From assembly GCA_003056425.1 (NCBI GenBank), contig PYVY01000010.1:62001-126000 (forward strand): 64,000 nucleotides of DNA. The letters run 5' to 3'. Both the position numbers and the translations under genes were made by a program. Source of the DNA: Alteromonas indica. Lineage in GTDB: Bacteria; Pseudomonadota; Gammaproteobacteria; Enterobacterales; Alteromonadaceae. The notes under the pieces are model-generated. The model saw nothing but the letters and a program-made list of their open reading frames with translations, was not told the origin of the DNA and searched no databases. This document shows positions 43,504-52,414 of the stretch, piece after piece (the stretch's first letter is position 1; every line of letters starts with the position of its first letter).

Positions 43504-45405
43504 ATGATAAAGCTTTCAGATATAACATTGATGCGAGGCAGCAAGGTATTGCTGGCCCAAGCCAACGCCCAGATATTTCCCGGCCATAAAGCGGCCCTGA
43601 TAGGTAGCAACGGCTGCGGTAAATCCAGCCTGTTCGGGCTACTGCGCAATGAATTGTCACTGGATACCGGCGACTGCCATATGCCAGCTAACTGGCGCGT
43701 AGTGAGTGTGGCTCAGGAAACCCCGGCGGTTGATCGCGCCGCAATTGATTATGTTATTGATGGTGACCGTCATCTGCGTGACTTACAGGCCCGCTTAGCG
43801 AGCGCTGAAGCGCAGCACGACGGGGTGGCGATAGCGGCTTTACATGGACAACTCGAGCAAGCCGGGGCGTACGATGTGCAAGCGCGCGCAGCAACTATAC
43901 TCGCCGGGTTGGGCTTTTCCCACGGCCAGCTTGACGCGCCGGTAACAGATTTTTCGGGTGGCTGGCGAATGCGTTTAAACCTCGCCCAGGCTTTATTATG
44001 CCCGTCTGACCTGTTGTTACTTGATGAACCAACTAACCATCTGGACTTAGATGCGGTAATTTGGTTAGAAAAGTGGTTACAGCGCTATAGCGGAACTTTG
44101 CTGTTGATATCCCATGACAAAACCTTTATTGATACTACGGTAAGCCAGATAATCAGCGTTGAGAATCAACAGTTGGTCACCTATACCGGTAACTATTCCT
44201 CATATGAAGTTCAACGTGCCGAGCGAGCCCGCTTGCAGAACATTGAGTATGGTAAACAACAAGATAAAATCGCCCATCTTGAGTCGTTTATTACGCGCTT
44301 TAAAGCAAAAGCGAGTAAAGCAAAACAGGCCCAAAGCCGAATTAAGCAACTGGAAAAAATGGAAACCCTGTTGCCCGCGCATGCGGCCAGCCAGTTTAGC
44401 TTCTCCTTTGCGCCGCCTAAAGATTTACCTAACCCTCTGATTGCCATGGAAAAGGTGAAGCTGGGTTACGACAGTACCGTTATTGTTGAACAGGTTAAAC
44501 TGAACCTGGTGCCCGGTAGCCGAATTGGTTTACTGGGCCGTAATGGGCAGGGTAAATCGACACTTATTAAGCTGCTGGCTGGTGTGCTGTCCCCTATGCA
44601 AGGCGATTTCGCTACTGCGCAGGGCTTGAATGTGGGTTACTTTGCCCAGCATCAGCTTGAATATCTGGATCCTCAGGCCTCGGCGCTACTGCATTTGCAG
44701 CGTCTGGATAAGCACGCCACCGAGCAACAACTACGTAATTTCTTAGGAGGTTTTGGTTTCAATGGTGACCAGGCATTAGATCCTGTTGCACCGATGTCTG
44801 GTGGTGAGAAAGCCCGGCTGGTGCTGGCGCTAATTGTCTATCAAAAGCCTAACTTATTGCTGTTGGATGAACCTACTAACCACCTCGACTTAGAAATGCG
44901 CCACGCGTTGAATGTGGCGTTACAAGGGTTCGAGGGAGCCATGGTACTGGTATCGCATGACCGCTTTTTATTATCATCCGTATGTGAAGATTTTTATCTG
45001 GTGGATAGTGGCAGGGTGGCCCCGTTCGACGGTGATTTAGATGACTATCGTGATTGGATTTTAGCGCAGCAAAGTCAGCAAAAAGCCCCTGCCCAGGAAA
45101 AACCGAAAGAAGACCGTAAGGCCCAAAAGCGTAAAGAAGCTGAATTTCGTCAACAGGTTGCTCCACTTAAAAAAGCCTTGGATAAACATGAAAAGACCAT
45201 GGAACGCGTATCAGAGCAACTGCAAGAAGTTGAACAGGCATTAGCTGACCCTACGGTTTACGAGGACGATAATAAAAAACAGTTGATGACACTACTTGAC
45301 CAGCAAACCAAGCTAAAACAGCAACTTGAAGAAACCGAGATGGCCTGGCTGGATGCCCAGCAGGCGATTGAAAATGCAAGGCAGGACGATGACTCAGCAC
45401 AATAA
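43504..45405 (+). CDS. yheS: ABC-F family ATPase YheS
   Basis: 633 aa from ATG 43504, where family similarity starts ('MIKLSDITLMRGSKVLL'); the in-frame ATG at 43411 adds unrelated sequence. Two ABC domains: Walker A 'GSNGCGKSSL' with signature 'FSGGWRMRLNLAQ' and Walker B 'LLLLDEPTNHLDLDAV', then 'GRNGQGKSTL', 'MSGGEKARL' and 'LLLLDEPTNHLDLEM'. A C-terminal coiled coil from about residue 530 is present. ABC-F proteins bind the ribosomal E site to relieve stalled translation. The TIGR02444 gene overlaps its 3' end by 17 bases. Confidence 0.95.
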   Translation: MIKLSDITLMRGSKVLLAQANAQIFPGHKAALIGSNGCGKSSLFGLLRNELSLDTGDCHMPANWRVVSVAQETPAVDRAAIDYVIDGDRHLRDLQARLASAEAQHDGVAIAALHGQLEQAGAYDVQARAATILAGLGFSHGQLDAPVTDFSGGWRMRLNLAQALLCPSDLLLLDEPTNHLDLDAVIWLEKWLQRYSGTLLLISHDKTFIDTTVSQIISVENQQLVTYTGNYSSYEVQRAERARLQNIEYGKQQDKIAHLESFITRFKAKASKAKQAQSRIKQLEKMETLLPAHAASQFSFSFAPPKDLPNPLIAMEKVKLGYDSTVIVEQVKLNLVPGSRIGLLGRNGQGKSTLIKLLAGVLSPMQGDFATAQGLNVGYFAQHQLEYLDPQASALLHLQRLDKHATEQQLRNFLGGFGFNGDQALDPVAPMSGGEKARLVLALIVYQKPNLLLLDEPTNHLDLEMRHALNVALQGFEGAMVLVSHDRFLLSSVCEDFYLVDSGRVAPFDGDLDDYRDWILAQQSQQKAPAQEKPKEDRKAQKRKEAEFRQQVAPLKKALDKHEKTMERVSEQLQEVEQALADPTVYEDDNKKQLMTLLDQQTKLKQQLEETEMAWLDAQQAIENARQDDDSAQ

Positions 45406-45883
45406 TCTTAGCACCGATGCTTTTTGGCACTATTCTACCAGCCTGTACCAACAACCACAGGCGGCCAGCCTGTGCTTAAGGTTGCAAGATACCGCAGGCA
45501 TTAATGTGAATATGTTACTTATGCTGTGCTGGTGCCTGCAAGAACAGCAGATAGTCGTGTTAAAACAGTGGCAAACGCTTAAAGCGGCCATTGGTCATAG
45601 TGAGCAGCTATTGGTTAAGCACCGGTTACACCGCAAAGCCGCCAAAGCGCCGTCGCATCCGGAACATCATCGCTATGCAGAGCTGAAGCAGCAGGAGCTG
45701 GTGCTAGAAGCCCAACAACAGGAAGAACTGGTCACAGTACTCAATAATCTGCTAGTCGAAACCTCGGATATCCGGGGGATTAACGCCAGTGTGGTGGCGT
45801 TTATCCATGCTTATCAGTTACGCGACAACGAACAGGCTATTGCCGATATTCGTAGCCTGATTAAACTTGCTTTAGCCGACTAA
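45389..45883 (+). CDS. TIGR02444 family protein
   Basis: 164 aa from ATG 45389, with GGCAGGACG close upstream. The sequence 'FWHYSTSLYQQPQAASLCLR' and 'LQDTAGINVNMLLMLCWCLQ' is the pattern of the uncharacterised TIGR02444 family, a helical, cytoplasmic protein. Residues about 65-110 are rich in Lys, His and Gln. It is coupled to yheS and followed 4 bases later by yheT, so the four genes yheS, this, yheT and yheU form one unit. Function is unknown. Confidence 0.85.
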   Translation: MTQHNNLSTDAFWHYSTSLYQQPQAASLCLRLQDTAGINVNMLLMLCWCLQEQQIVVLKQWQTLKAAIGHSEQLLVKHRLHRKAAKAPSHPEHHRYAELKQQELVLEAQQQEELVTVLNNLLVETSDIRGINASVVAFIHAYQLRDNEQAIADIRSLIKLALAD

Positions 45884-45887
45884 CCCT

Positions 45888-46901
45888 ATGCAGCGAACCA
45901 GCGTATCCCACGGGACCATTCAGCAAAGTGAATTTCGCGCACCCTGGTGGGCCAAAAACCGTCATTTACAAACTATCTGGCCGCGGTTTATCCAAAAGCG
46001 ATTGCCGCTTAACTACCAAATGGAACGAGTCACGTTGCCAGATAGTGATTTTATTGATCTAGCATGGGGGCCGAAGCCAACTAAAACCACCGGCATAGTG
46101 GCGATGTTCCATGGTCTTGAGGGCAGTATTCGTTCGCATTATGCCAATGACATGATGGCCGCATTAAGCGGACATGGCTGGCAAGTGGTTATGATGCACT
46201 TTCGCTCATGCAGTGGCGAACCCAATCGTTTACCGCGAGCTTACCATTCCGGTGAAACCGAAGACCCACGATTTTTTCTGGAGCTACTTAGTCAGCGCTT
46301 TCCTGGTTTGCCTAAAGTTGCAGTTGGCTTTTCCCTGGGCGCTAATATGCTGTTAAAGCTGCTGGGGGAACATCCAGCACAAAAGTGGTTAGATGGGGCG
46401 GTGGCAATTTCTGCACCGTTAAAACTCGGTGAGTGCGCTCGCAGTATCAATCAGGGTTTTTCGCGAGTTTACCAAAAATATCTATTAAACAGCATGAAGC
46501 AGACATTAAAACAAAAAATGTCTTACATCGATTATCGTAGCTTGCTGCAGTTGACGCCCCGTGATGTTGATAATATTACTACCTTTCGCCAGTTTGACGA
46601 TGTGGTAACGGCGCCGTTGCATAACTTTTGTGATGCACAGGATTATTACGAAAAATGTAGCTCGTTTCATTATCTTAGCGCAATTCATTGCCCGACGTTG
46701 GTATTACACAGTATTGATGATCCTTTCATGAATCATCTGATTATTCCTCAGGAACACGAACTTGCTAACGCAGTTACCCTTGAATTAAGCGATAAAGGAG
46801 GGCACGTAGGCTTTATGCAGGGCAGTTTATTACGGCCCCAGGTTTGGCTTCAAAATAGGGTCAAAGTATTCTTTGAACAATTTTTGCCCTTCGGGCAGTG
46901 A
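45888..46901 (+). CDS. yheT: YheT family alpha/beta hydrolase
   Basis: 337 aa. 'FRAPWWAKNRHLQTIWPRF' is the family start, followed by 'AMFHGLEGSIRSHYANDMM', 'MHFRSCSGEPNRLPRAYHSG' and the nucleophile elbow 'AVGFSLGANMLLKLLGEHP', with 'HSIDDPFM' (acid) and 'DKGGHVGFM' (His). An esterase of unknown natural substrate. The gene order yheS-yheT-yheU is shared with E. coli apart from the extra TIGR02444 gene. Confidence 0.94.
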   Translation: MQRTSVSHGTIQQSEFRAPWWAKNRHLQTIWPRFIQKRLPLNYQMERVTLPDSDFIDLAWGPKPTKTTGIVAMFHGLEGSIRSHYANDMMAALSGHGWQVVMMHFRSCSGEPNRLPRAYHSGETEDPRFFLELLSQRFPGLPKVAVGFSLGANMLLKLLGEHPAQKWLDGAVAISAPLKLGECARSINQGFSRVYQKYLLNSMKQTLKQKMSYIDYRSLLQLTPRDVDNITTFRQFDDVVTAPLHNFCDAQDYYEKCSSFHYLSAIHCPTLVLHSIDDPFMNHLIIPQEHELANAVTLELSDKGGHVGFMQGSLLRPQVWLQNRVKVFFEQFLPFGQ

Positions 46902-46917
46902 CTATCGGAATGTGTAA

Positions 46918-47160
46918 ATGATTATACCTATAGCTTCCTTAGAGGCTGACACGCTTCACAGTATTGCCGAGTCTTTTGTGCTACGTGAAGGCACAGATTA
47001 CGGAGAAATCGAAGCCAGTTTTGAGGAAAAGGTGGCGCAGGTGGTAGCCCAGTTGCATAGCGGGGAAGTCGTACTGGTATTTTCTGAGCTGCATGAAACG
47101 GTAGACATACGTCACCGCGATGCGGTAACCAGTGGTGATGAAAGCGGCGAGATAGATTAG
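46918..47160 (+). CDS. yheU: YheU family protein
   Basis: 80 aa. The UPF0270 pattern is complete: '[19 protein letters not shown]', '[20 protein letters not shown]' and '[19 protein letters not shown]'. Small, cytoplasmic, function unknown. It lies 16 bases after yheT. The stop overlaps the convergent rlpA-like gene by 4 bases. Confidence 0.94.
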   Translation: MIIPIASLEADTLHSIAESFVLREGTDYGEIEASFEEKVAQVVAQLHSGEVVLVFSELHETVDIRHRDAVTSGDESGEID

Positions 47161-47564
47161 GACTTGGGTAATGGTCGTACTAACACGGTAACCACCCCTT
47201 GATCTAATGGGGCAATACGTTTGAAGGCGGCCTGCGATAAATCAATAATTCGCCCGGCGACATAAGGCCCGCGGTCATTTATTCTTACTGTTACACTTTT
47301 ACCGTTTTGGATGTTGGTGACTTTTACCAGTGTACCAAAGGGGAATTGCGGATGAGCCGCCGTCAATGCTTGTTGCTTAAAGGTTTCGCCGTTAGCCGTC
47401 ATTTTCTGATCGAAGTGGTCAGCATAAAAGCTGGCTATACCCTGTCCGGTAGGCTGGGAGCTCGGTACCGTCACAGTGGCCCCGGTGGTGGGCGCAGTGG
47501 TGCAGCCGCTTAACCACAACGTTATGCCGCAACACAGAGCTAAAAAACGCGTGGCATGCTTCAT
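47157..47564 (-). CDS. RlpA-like septal-ring lipoprotein (double-psi beta-barrel)
   Basis: 135 aa. Lipobox Leu-Ser-Gly-Cys (Cys21). The RlpA domain follows: '[19 protein letters not shown]', '[19 protein letters not shown]' and '[20 protein letters not shown]'. No SPOR domain is present, so unlike E. coli RlpA (362 aa) it would not bind naked glycan by that route. RlpA proteins cleave or bind denuded peptidoglycan; the Asp in 'NDRGP' is conserved. No rodA or dac gene is nearby. Confidence 0.9.
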   Translation of the reverse strand: MKHATRFLALCCGITLWLSGCTTAPTTGATVTVPSSQPTGQGIASFYADHFDQKMTANGETFKQQALTAAHPQFPFGTLVKVTNIQNGKSVTVRINDRGPYVAGRIIDLSQAAFKRIAPLDQGVVTVLVRPLPKS

Positions 47565-47605
47565 CGAAGTAAGGCCGACTGACGCCGACCTCGCTGATGG
47601 TTCAA

Positions 47606-48148
47606 TTAAAAGGTGTAGCGCGCAGTGACTTGCGTCAGGTCAGCATCGTCCATTTTTTTGAAGCTAACGCCAGCTGCCCAGCGCGGCGCAAAGTAATAAT
47701 TAGCGCCTACCTTCATTGTTACATCGCCATCGTATACATCGTAATAGCCAACTTCAGCCATCACTTCTACCTCTTGTAGCACCATAGAACGTACACCGGC
47801 ATTAACGCTATAGCCGTTCTCGTCGCCGCCATCAGTGTCGATACGTTCAAAGTTGGCGCCCACGTAGGCGTCGGTCATTCCATTAAGTACGAACCGGTAA
47901 CCACCACCTAATGTAGTAGTATTGATATCAAAATCGTCTTCACTCACATTGGTGTATTCTGCATTAAGGAAGATATTGTTTTCTAACAGGTATTTACTGT
48001 TGATAGTTAAACCATCGAAATCCTCATAATCGGTGTCATAGTTAGCATAGCCACCTTCAACGTAGCGCCAGTTTGGTGAGTCAGCGAGTGCCTGAAAAGA
48101 TAACGACCCTACGGCCAAAGCGGAAAGAATAGTAAAAGATTTACGCAT
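47606..48148 (-). CDS. Outer-membrane beta-barrel protein, small
   Basis: 180 aa with a signal peptide ending near 'QALADS'. AAGGAG lies 6-8 bases before ATG. The mature chain alternates polar and hydrophobic residues in about eight strands ('YVEGGYANYDTDYEDF', 'NAEYTNVSEDDFDINTTTLG', 'GYYDVYDGDVTMKVGANYYF') and ends in Phe ('VTARYTF'), the signal for outer-membrane insertion. Size fits an eight-stranded OmpA/OmpX-like barrel. The specific family is not recognised. Confidence 0.82.
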   Translation of the reverse strand: MRKSFTILSALAVGSLSFQALADSPNWRYVEGGYANYDTDYEDFDGLTINSKYLLENNIFLNAEYTNVSEDDFDINTTTLGGGYRFVLNGMTDAYVGANFERIDTDGGDENGYSVNAGVRSMVLQEVEVMAEVGYYDVYDGDVTMKVGANYYFAPRWAAGVSFKKMDDADLTQVTARYTF

Positions 48149-48588
48149 AACTGCTCCTTAAACGGTATCGGCAGGATGCCCGATACACTATTGCGTGAAA
48201 AAACCTGTTTCATCGTACTACTGAGGATAGAGCAAGGGGCTTGCCAAACTGGCCCCGTATGCCTCAAAAAGCTCGTCATTAAAGTATTTAAGTTTTTGTA
48301 TTTTAATATAAAAACTAAATATCATCTGCTTGCTTTCTACGCTTACAGCATCGCTTTTCTGGCGAAAAAGTAATCGGCATGATTGTGTAAAACTGTCGCC
48401 TTCTGCCAACGTATTTTCACACTTTTACATTAGTCTTCAATTATATAGGCGTTTTAAATCTATTTATTTGACCACAAATTAGCCACAAGCAAATGATTTA
48501 TATAGTATTTTAATACGCCGGTAAGATTTATCCGGCCTGGTTCAGCTCTTGCAACAATAGCGGGGCCCCTTATTATTGGAGAATTCAT
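48149..48588. other. Non-coding interval before opgG
   Basis: A 440-base gap between divergent genes. It is AT-rich in the right half, with no gene having a ribosome site or family resemblance. It must hold the promoters of the outer-membrane protein gene and of opgGH; I see no confident promoter pair or repeat. Confidence 0.5.
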
Positions 48589-50223
48589 ATGCAGCGAAGC
48601 ACTAAATGTATCGGTACTTTACCGCTACCCCCCTTAGCACGGTTCTTTTTATTGTTGAAAAAGCAGCGCGGGGTGTTGAGCTTGGTTGCACTTGGCGCTA
48701 TGTGCGCGGGGGGAAGCGCTGGCGTTCATGCGGAGTCGGTAAACGACGCTAATTTCCCGTCTGCCAAACCTATCTTACAATCAGTGATTGAAGAGGCCAG
48801 GGCCTCAGCTGAAGGCGAGTATACGGTGGACGACCACGGGCTTGATGAAAAGCTGAAGAATATGGACTACCAGCCATATCGTTCAATTCGCTTTAAACCA
48901 GAGCAAGCCTTATGGCACGGCAAAAACGACTACGAAGTCCAGTTTTTTCACCCAGGTTTTTTATATGATGAGCCGGTTACGGTTACTGTAGTAGAGCGCG
49001 ATAACAGCCAGCAAAAATTGGCATTTGACCCTGCGATGTTCAGCTATGATCAGCAAGCCGAAAAGTTTGCCGGCTTAACCGATGAAAATAGTGGTTTTGC
49101 CGGGTTTCGTATTCATTACCCTATCAAAAACGACCAGTATAAAGATGAATTTGCCGTCTTTCAGGGCGCATCGTATTTTCGCCTGGTAGGGAAAAACCAG
49201 GTGTATGGTATCTCAGCGCGTGGTTTAGCTATTGATACCGGCCTCCCGAAAGGAGAAGAATTTCCTAGCTTCACTAAATTCTGGTTAATTAAACCCCAAC
49301 CGGGTAAGCCGATTACTGTATACGCGAGGCTTGAAAGCCCCTCAGTAGCTGGGGCTTATGCCTTTACTATTCGTCCTGGCAAAGATACCAAAGTGGATGT
49401 CAAAGCCTGGTTATTTGCCCGCACCGATGTCACTAAACTGGGTATCGCACCTTTCACCAGTATGTTTCTGTATGGCGAAAATACTGAACAACGTCACGAT
49501 GACTACCGTCCGGAAGTACACGACAGCGATGGCGTGCTGATGATCAATCAAAATGGCGAACAAATTTGGCGACCGCTGACCAATCCTACCCGTTTGCAAA
49601 TTACCTCACTAAGCGATCCTGCACCCCAAGGTTTTGGGATGCTGCAGCGCGATGGTAATTTTGAAAATTATCTGGATGCCGAAGCGAATTACCATCAGCG
49701 TCCAGGATTATGGGTAACGCCAAAAGCCGGCTTTGAAAAAGGCCGCCTGGAAGTTGTAGAAATTCCAACTGATGCTGAAATCCATGACAACATCGTGGCT
49801 TACTGGGTACCGGAAGCACCGCTTAAAGAAGGCCAGAGCCGGTATTTCGCTTATCACATGCGTACGGTAGAACAAGAACCGATGCATTATGATACCGCAG
49901 TGGTAAAACGAACTCGGCAGGGGGTTAGCCATCTGCCTGGGTTTGAATCATCTGAAGAACAAATGGTGCGCCGTTTTGTGGTGGATTTCACGTTACCTAG
50001 AGGGTTTAATCTGGAAGTTGAGGACATCAATTTAATTCTGGATGTAAACCGCGGGGCGGTAAAGCAAGCCAGAATATTCAAAGTAAACGGTGGCCGGGAG
50101 ATGCGTGCCACCTTCCTGCTATTGCCCGAAGGTCAGAAGCCGGTGGATATGCGTTTATTCCTGAACCATAACAAGGAAAAAGTTAGCGAGGTGTGGAATT
50201 ATGTCTATCAGCCACAAACCTAG
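48589..50223 (+). CDS. opgG: Osmoregulated periplasmic glucan synthesis protein OpgG
   Basis: 544 aa. A long N-terminal region leads to a signal peptide with cleavage near 'GVHAES' (about residue 50). The OpgG/MdoG domain is recognisable from 'YQPYRSIRFKPEQALW', 'VQFFHPGFLYDEPV' and 'FAVFQGASYFRLVGKNQVYG' to 'FTLPRGFNLEVEDINLIL'. OpgG acts in the periplasm on linear glucan made by OpgH. TTGGAG lies 9 bases upstream of ATG. Its end overlaps opgH by 23 bases. Confidence 0.95.
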   Translation: MQRSTKCIGTLPLPPLARFFLLLKKQRGVLSLVALGAMCAGGSAGVHAESVNDANFPSAKPILQSVIEEARASAEGEYTVDDHGLDEKLKNMDYQPYRSIRFKPEQALWHGKNDYEVQFFHPGFLYDEPVTVTVVERDNSQQKLAFDPAMFSYDQQAEKFAGLTDENSGFAGFRIHYPIKNDQYKDEFAVFQGASYFRLVGKNQVYGISARGLAIDTGLPKGEEFPSFTKFWLIKPQPGKPITVYARLESPSVAGAYAFTIRPGKDTKVDVKAWLFARTDVTKLGIAPFTSMFLYGENTEQRHDDYRPEVHDSDGVLMINQNGEQIWRPLTNPTRLQITSLSDPAPQGFGMLQRDGNFENYLDAEANYHQRPGLWVTPKAGFEKGRLEVVEIPTDAEIHDNIVAYWVPEAPLKEGQSRYFAYHMRTVEQEPMHYDTAVVKRTRQGVSHLPGFESSEEQMVRRFVVDFTLPRGFNLEVEDINLILDVNRGAVKQARIFKVNGGREMRATFLLLPEGQKPVDMRLFLNHNKEKVSEVWNYVYQPQT

Positions 50224-52141
50224 TACGTCAAAGCACCAGCCGGGGCGGTTATGGGTTCGTGGACGCGCCTGGCGGGTCGCTTTTGTATTGTTATTAACGC
50301 TACCTACCGCGGCATTGGCAATATGGGCGTTGTACGAAATATTTCGGCCGAATGCATTAACCTGGCTGGAGATAGGCCAGCTAGCATTAGCCTTACCTCT
50401 ATTTGTATGGCTATCGATGTCTTTCTGGACAGCCATCATCGGGTTTGTACTGAAACTTGCCCATATCGACCCACTGACGTTGAAAAAGCAACAGGCATCG
50501 CCCGCTCAAGATAAGCCCATAAAACACCGTCACGCGATTATAATGCCGGTATATAATGAAGATACCCGGCGTATTATGGTGGGTTTTGAAGCGTGCGTAC
50601 GTGAAGTGCTGGACACGCCGTTTCATTCGCACTTCGACTTTTACATGCTGTCAGATACCCGTGATGCCGATAAGGCTACCGCTGAGCTTCAGGCCTGGCA
50701 GCAGTTAACCCAACGCTTAAGCCGTGCAGCAGGCCAATTGTTTTACCGTAGACGTGAAAAAAATGTGGGACGCAAAGTTGGCAATATTACGGAGTTTTGT
50801 CAGCGCTGGGGTAGTCAGTATGAGTCAATGATTGTGCTGGATGCTGACAGTGTTATGTCAGCGACCCGCATGCTAGATTTGGTGCGCCGTATCGAAATGA
50901 ACCCTGATGCAGCACTTATTCAAACCATTCCGATGCCCGTGCGCCAGCATTCCTTTTTCGGCCGCTTTGTGCAGTTTGCCGCCCACTTATATAGTCCTAT
51001 GTTAGCTACCGGTCTGGCCTTTTGGCAAACTGACAGTGCCAATTACTGGGGGCACAATGCGGTTATTCGGGTTGCGCCATTTATGCAGCATTGTGGGTTA
51101 CCTAAAGTACCTGGCCGGGCCCCGTTTGGAGGCGAGATACTTAGTCACGACTTCGTTGAAGCTGCGCTATTACGCCGAGCCGGATGGCAGTGCTTTCTAT
51201 TAACGGACACCCATGGCAGCTATGAAGAAGTTCCGGCCAATATGATTGACTACGCGATACGCGACAGACGGTGGGTGCAGGGTAATATTCAACACCTTGG
51301 TTTGTTAAGTGTAAAAGGACTTAAAACCACCAACCGTTTACATTTTTTGTTCGGTGCTTTTGCGTATATTTCTTCTATTGTGTTGTTTGCCATGCTGGGG
51401 CTGGGAACCGCTGACGCGATTGTCCGAGCCACCACTCAGCCTGATTTTTTCACTTCTCGCTACCAACTTTTCCCGAGCTGGCAAATTGCCAAAGAAAGCA
51501 TGATGGTGGCCACCTTGTGGGGAACCGTAGCGTTACTGTTCATGCCCAAGCTGCTTGGCCTGGTATTGGCAATGATTCAGCGCCGGCAAGAGTTTGGCGG
51601 GGTGGGGCGGTTGTTTATTGGTGGCGTCACCGAGCTTTTCATGGCTGTGCTTATAGCCCCTATGATGATGTTTTATCATAGCTACTTTGTGCTTAGTGTA
51701 CTGATAGGGCATAAGGTGCGGTGGGAAGCTCAGGAACGTGAAGGCCGGATGGTGCCCTGGCGTGATGCGCTGGTGTATACCCGCTGGATGACGCTGCTTG
51801 CGTTGATTTGGGGCGGGGTAACCGCCTGGCTGACACCTACCTTGTTCCTATGGTTGTTACCCGTGCTCACTGGCATGCTGATTGGCGCGGCGGTTATTCG
51901 GTATAGCAGTAGCGACAAGCTAGGTATAGGGTGTGCAAAAGTCGGTATTTTCGTCATAAATGAAGAGCGCAATGAAGATCCGAGCCTGCAAAAGGTACGA
52001 CAGGAAATGGCCGTTTTTAAAATAGATGACGCTCCTGTCAGTGCACCAGCATTGCCAGCTGACAGGTTCCAGGCAATGCCCCTACAAGACTTAAATGCGC
52101 CACCTAAACCTATGCGCAACCCGCTACCGTCTGTACGCTGA
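50201..52141 (+). CDS. opgH: Glucans biosynthesis glucosyltransferase OpgH
   Basis: 646 aa with GAGGTG before ATG. GT2 domain: 'AIIMPVYNEDTRRIMVGFEA', 'LDADSVMSATRMLDL' (DxD), 'LSHDFVEAALLRRAGW' and 'RDRRWVQGNIQHLGL' (QxxRW-type). It is flanked by about two membrane helices before and six after. It makes the beta-1,2-glucan backbone from UDP-glucose and extrudes it. At 646 residues it lacks most of the long N-terminal cytoplasmic segment of E. coli OpgH (847 aa), the part linked to FtsZ control. Confidence 0.95.
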   Translation: MSISHKPSTSKHQPGRLWVRGRAWRVAFVLLLTLPTAALAIWALYEIFRPNALTWLEIGQLALALPLFVWLSMSFWTAIIGFVLKLAHIDPLTLKKQQASPAQDKPIKHRHAIIMPVYNEDTRRIMVGFEACVREVLDTPFHSHFDFYMLSDTRDADKATAELQAWQQLTQRLSRAAGQLFYRRREKNVGRKVGNITEFCQRWGSQYESMIVLDADSVMSATRMLDLVRRIEMNPDAALIQTIPMPVRQHSFFGRFVQFAAHLYSPMLATGLAFWQTDSANYWGHNAVIRVAPFMQHCGLPKVPGRAPFGGEILSHDFVEAALLRRAGWQCFLLTDTHGSYEEVPANMIDYAIRDRRWVQGNIQHLGLLSVKGLKTTNRLHFLFGAFAYISSIVLFAMLGLGTADAIVRATTQPDFFTSRYQLFPSWQIAKESMMVATLWGTVALLFMPKLLGLVLAMIQRRQEFGGVGRLFIGGVTELFMAVLIAPMMMFYHSYFVLSVLIGHKVRWEAQEREGRMVPWRDALVYTRWMTLLALIWGGVTAWLTPTLFLWLLPVLTGMLIGAAVIRYSSSDKLGIGCAKVGIFVINEERNEDPSLQKVRQEMAVFKIDDAPVSAPALPADRFQAMPLQDLNAPPKPMRNPLPSVR

Positions 52142-52153
52142 GGGCGGTTACTT

Positions 52154-52175
52154 CGCCAAGGGCTCTCACTTGGCG
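52154..52175. terminator. Hairpin after opgH
   Basis: Stem CGCCAAG / CTTGGCG (7 bases) around an 8-base loop, 13 bases after the opgH stop. There is no T-run. Confidence 0.4.
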
Positions 52176-52228
52176 CTAAGGGCTCGTGCAGGATATGCAT
52201 AAAGCTGAGGCTCTTCTAACACGCTATC

Positions 52229-52250
52229 GCCGGGGTTCCTATCCCCCGGC
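52229..52250. repeat. GC-rich intergenic hairpin
   Basis: Stem GCCGGGG / CCCCGGC (7 bases) around TTCCTATC, in the gap between opgH and the metal-exporter gene. It is strong but without a T-run, and may be a second terminator or a repeat element. Confidence 0.4.
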
Positions 52251-52367
52251 AGAGGAAGGCACAAATACGCCCGGCGTGGCACCGCCAATAGCATTTTGTA
52301 TTAATTTAAGGGGGCTTTAATCAGATTTAGCTATCGTCGCAATTTGCTAAAAAGACTACCTATAAGT

Positions 52368-52386
52368 GATAATGAGAACTATTCTT
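52368..52386. promoter_or_regulatory. Fur-like box
   Basis: GATAATGAGAACTATTCTT matches the Fur consensus GATAATGATAATCATTATC at about 14 of 19 positions and lies 28 bases before the exporter ATG. Fur, Mur or Zur binding cannot be told apart by eye. Confidence 0.55.
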
Positions 52387-52414
52387 GTTTTGTAGACACA
52401 GACAGGATTCTTTT

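Noticed and set aside
43295..43660. Upstream extension of yheV to 190 residues
   Set aside because: It overlaps yheS on the other strand; E. coli YheV is 66 aa and aligns from the ATG at 43294.
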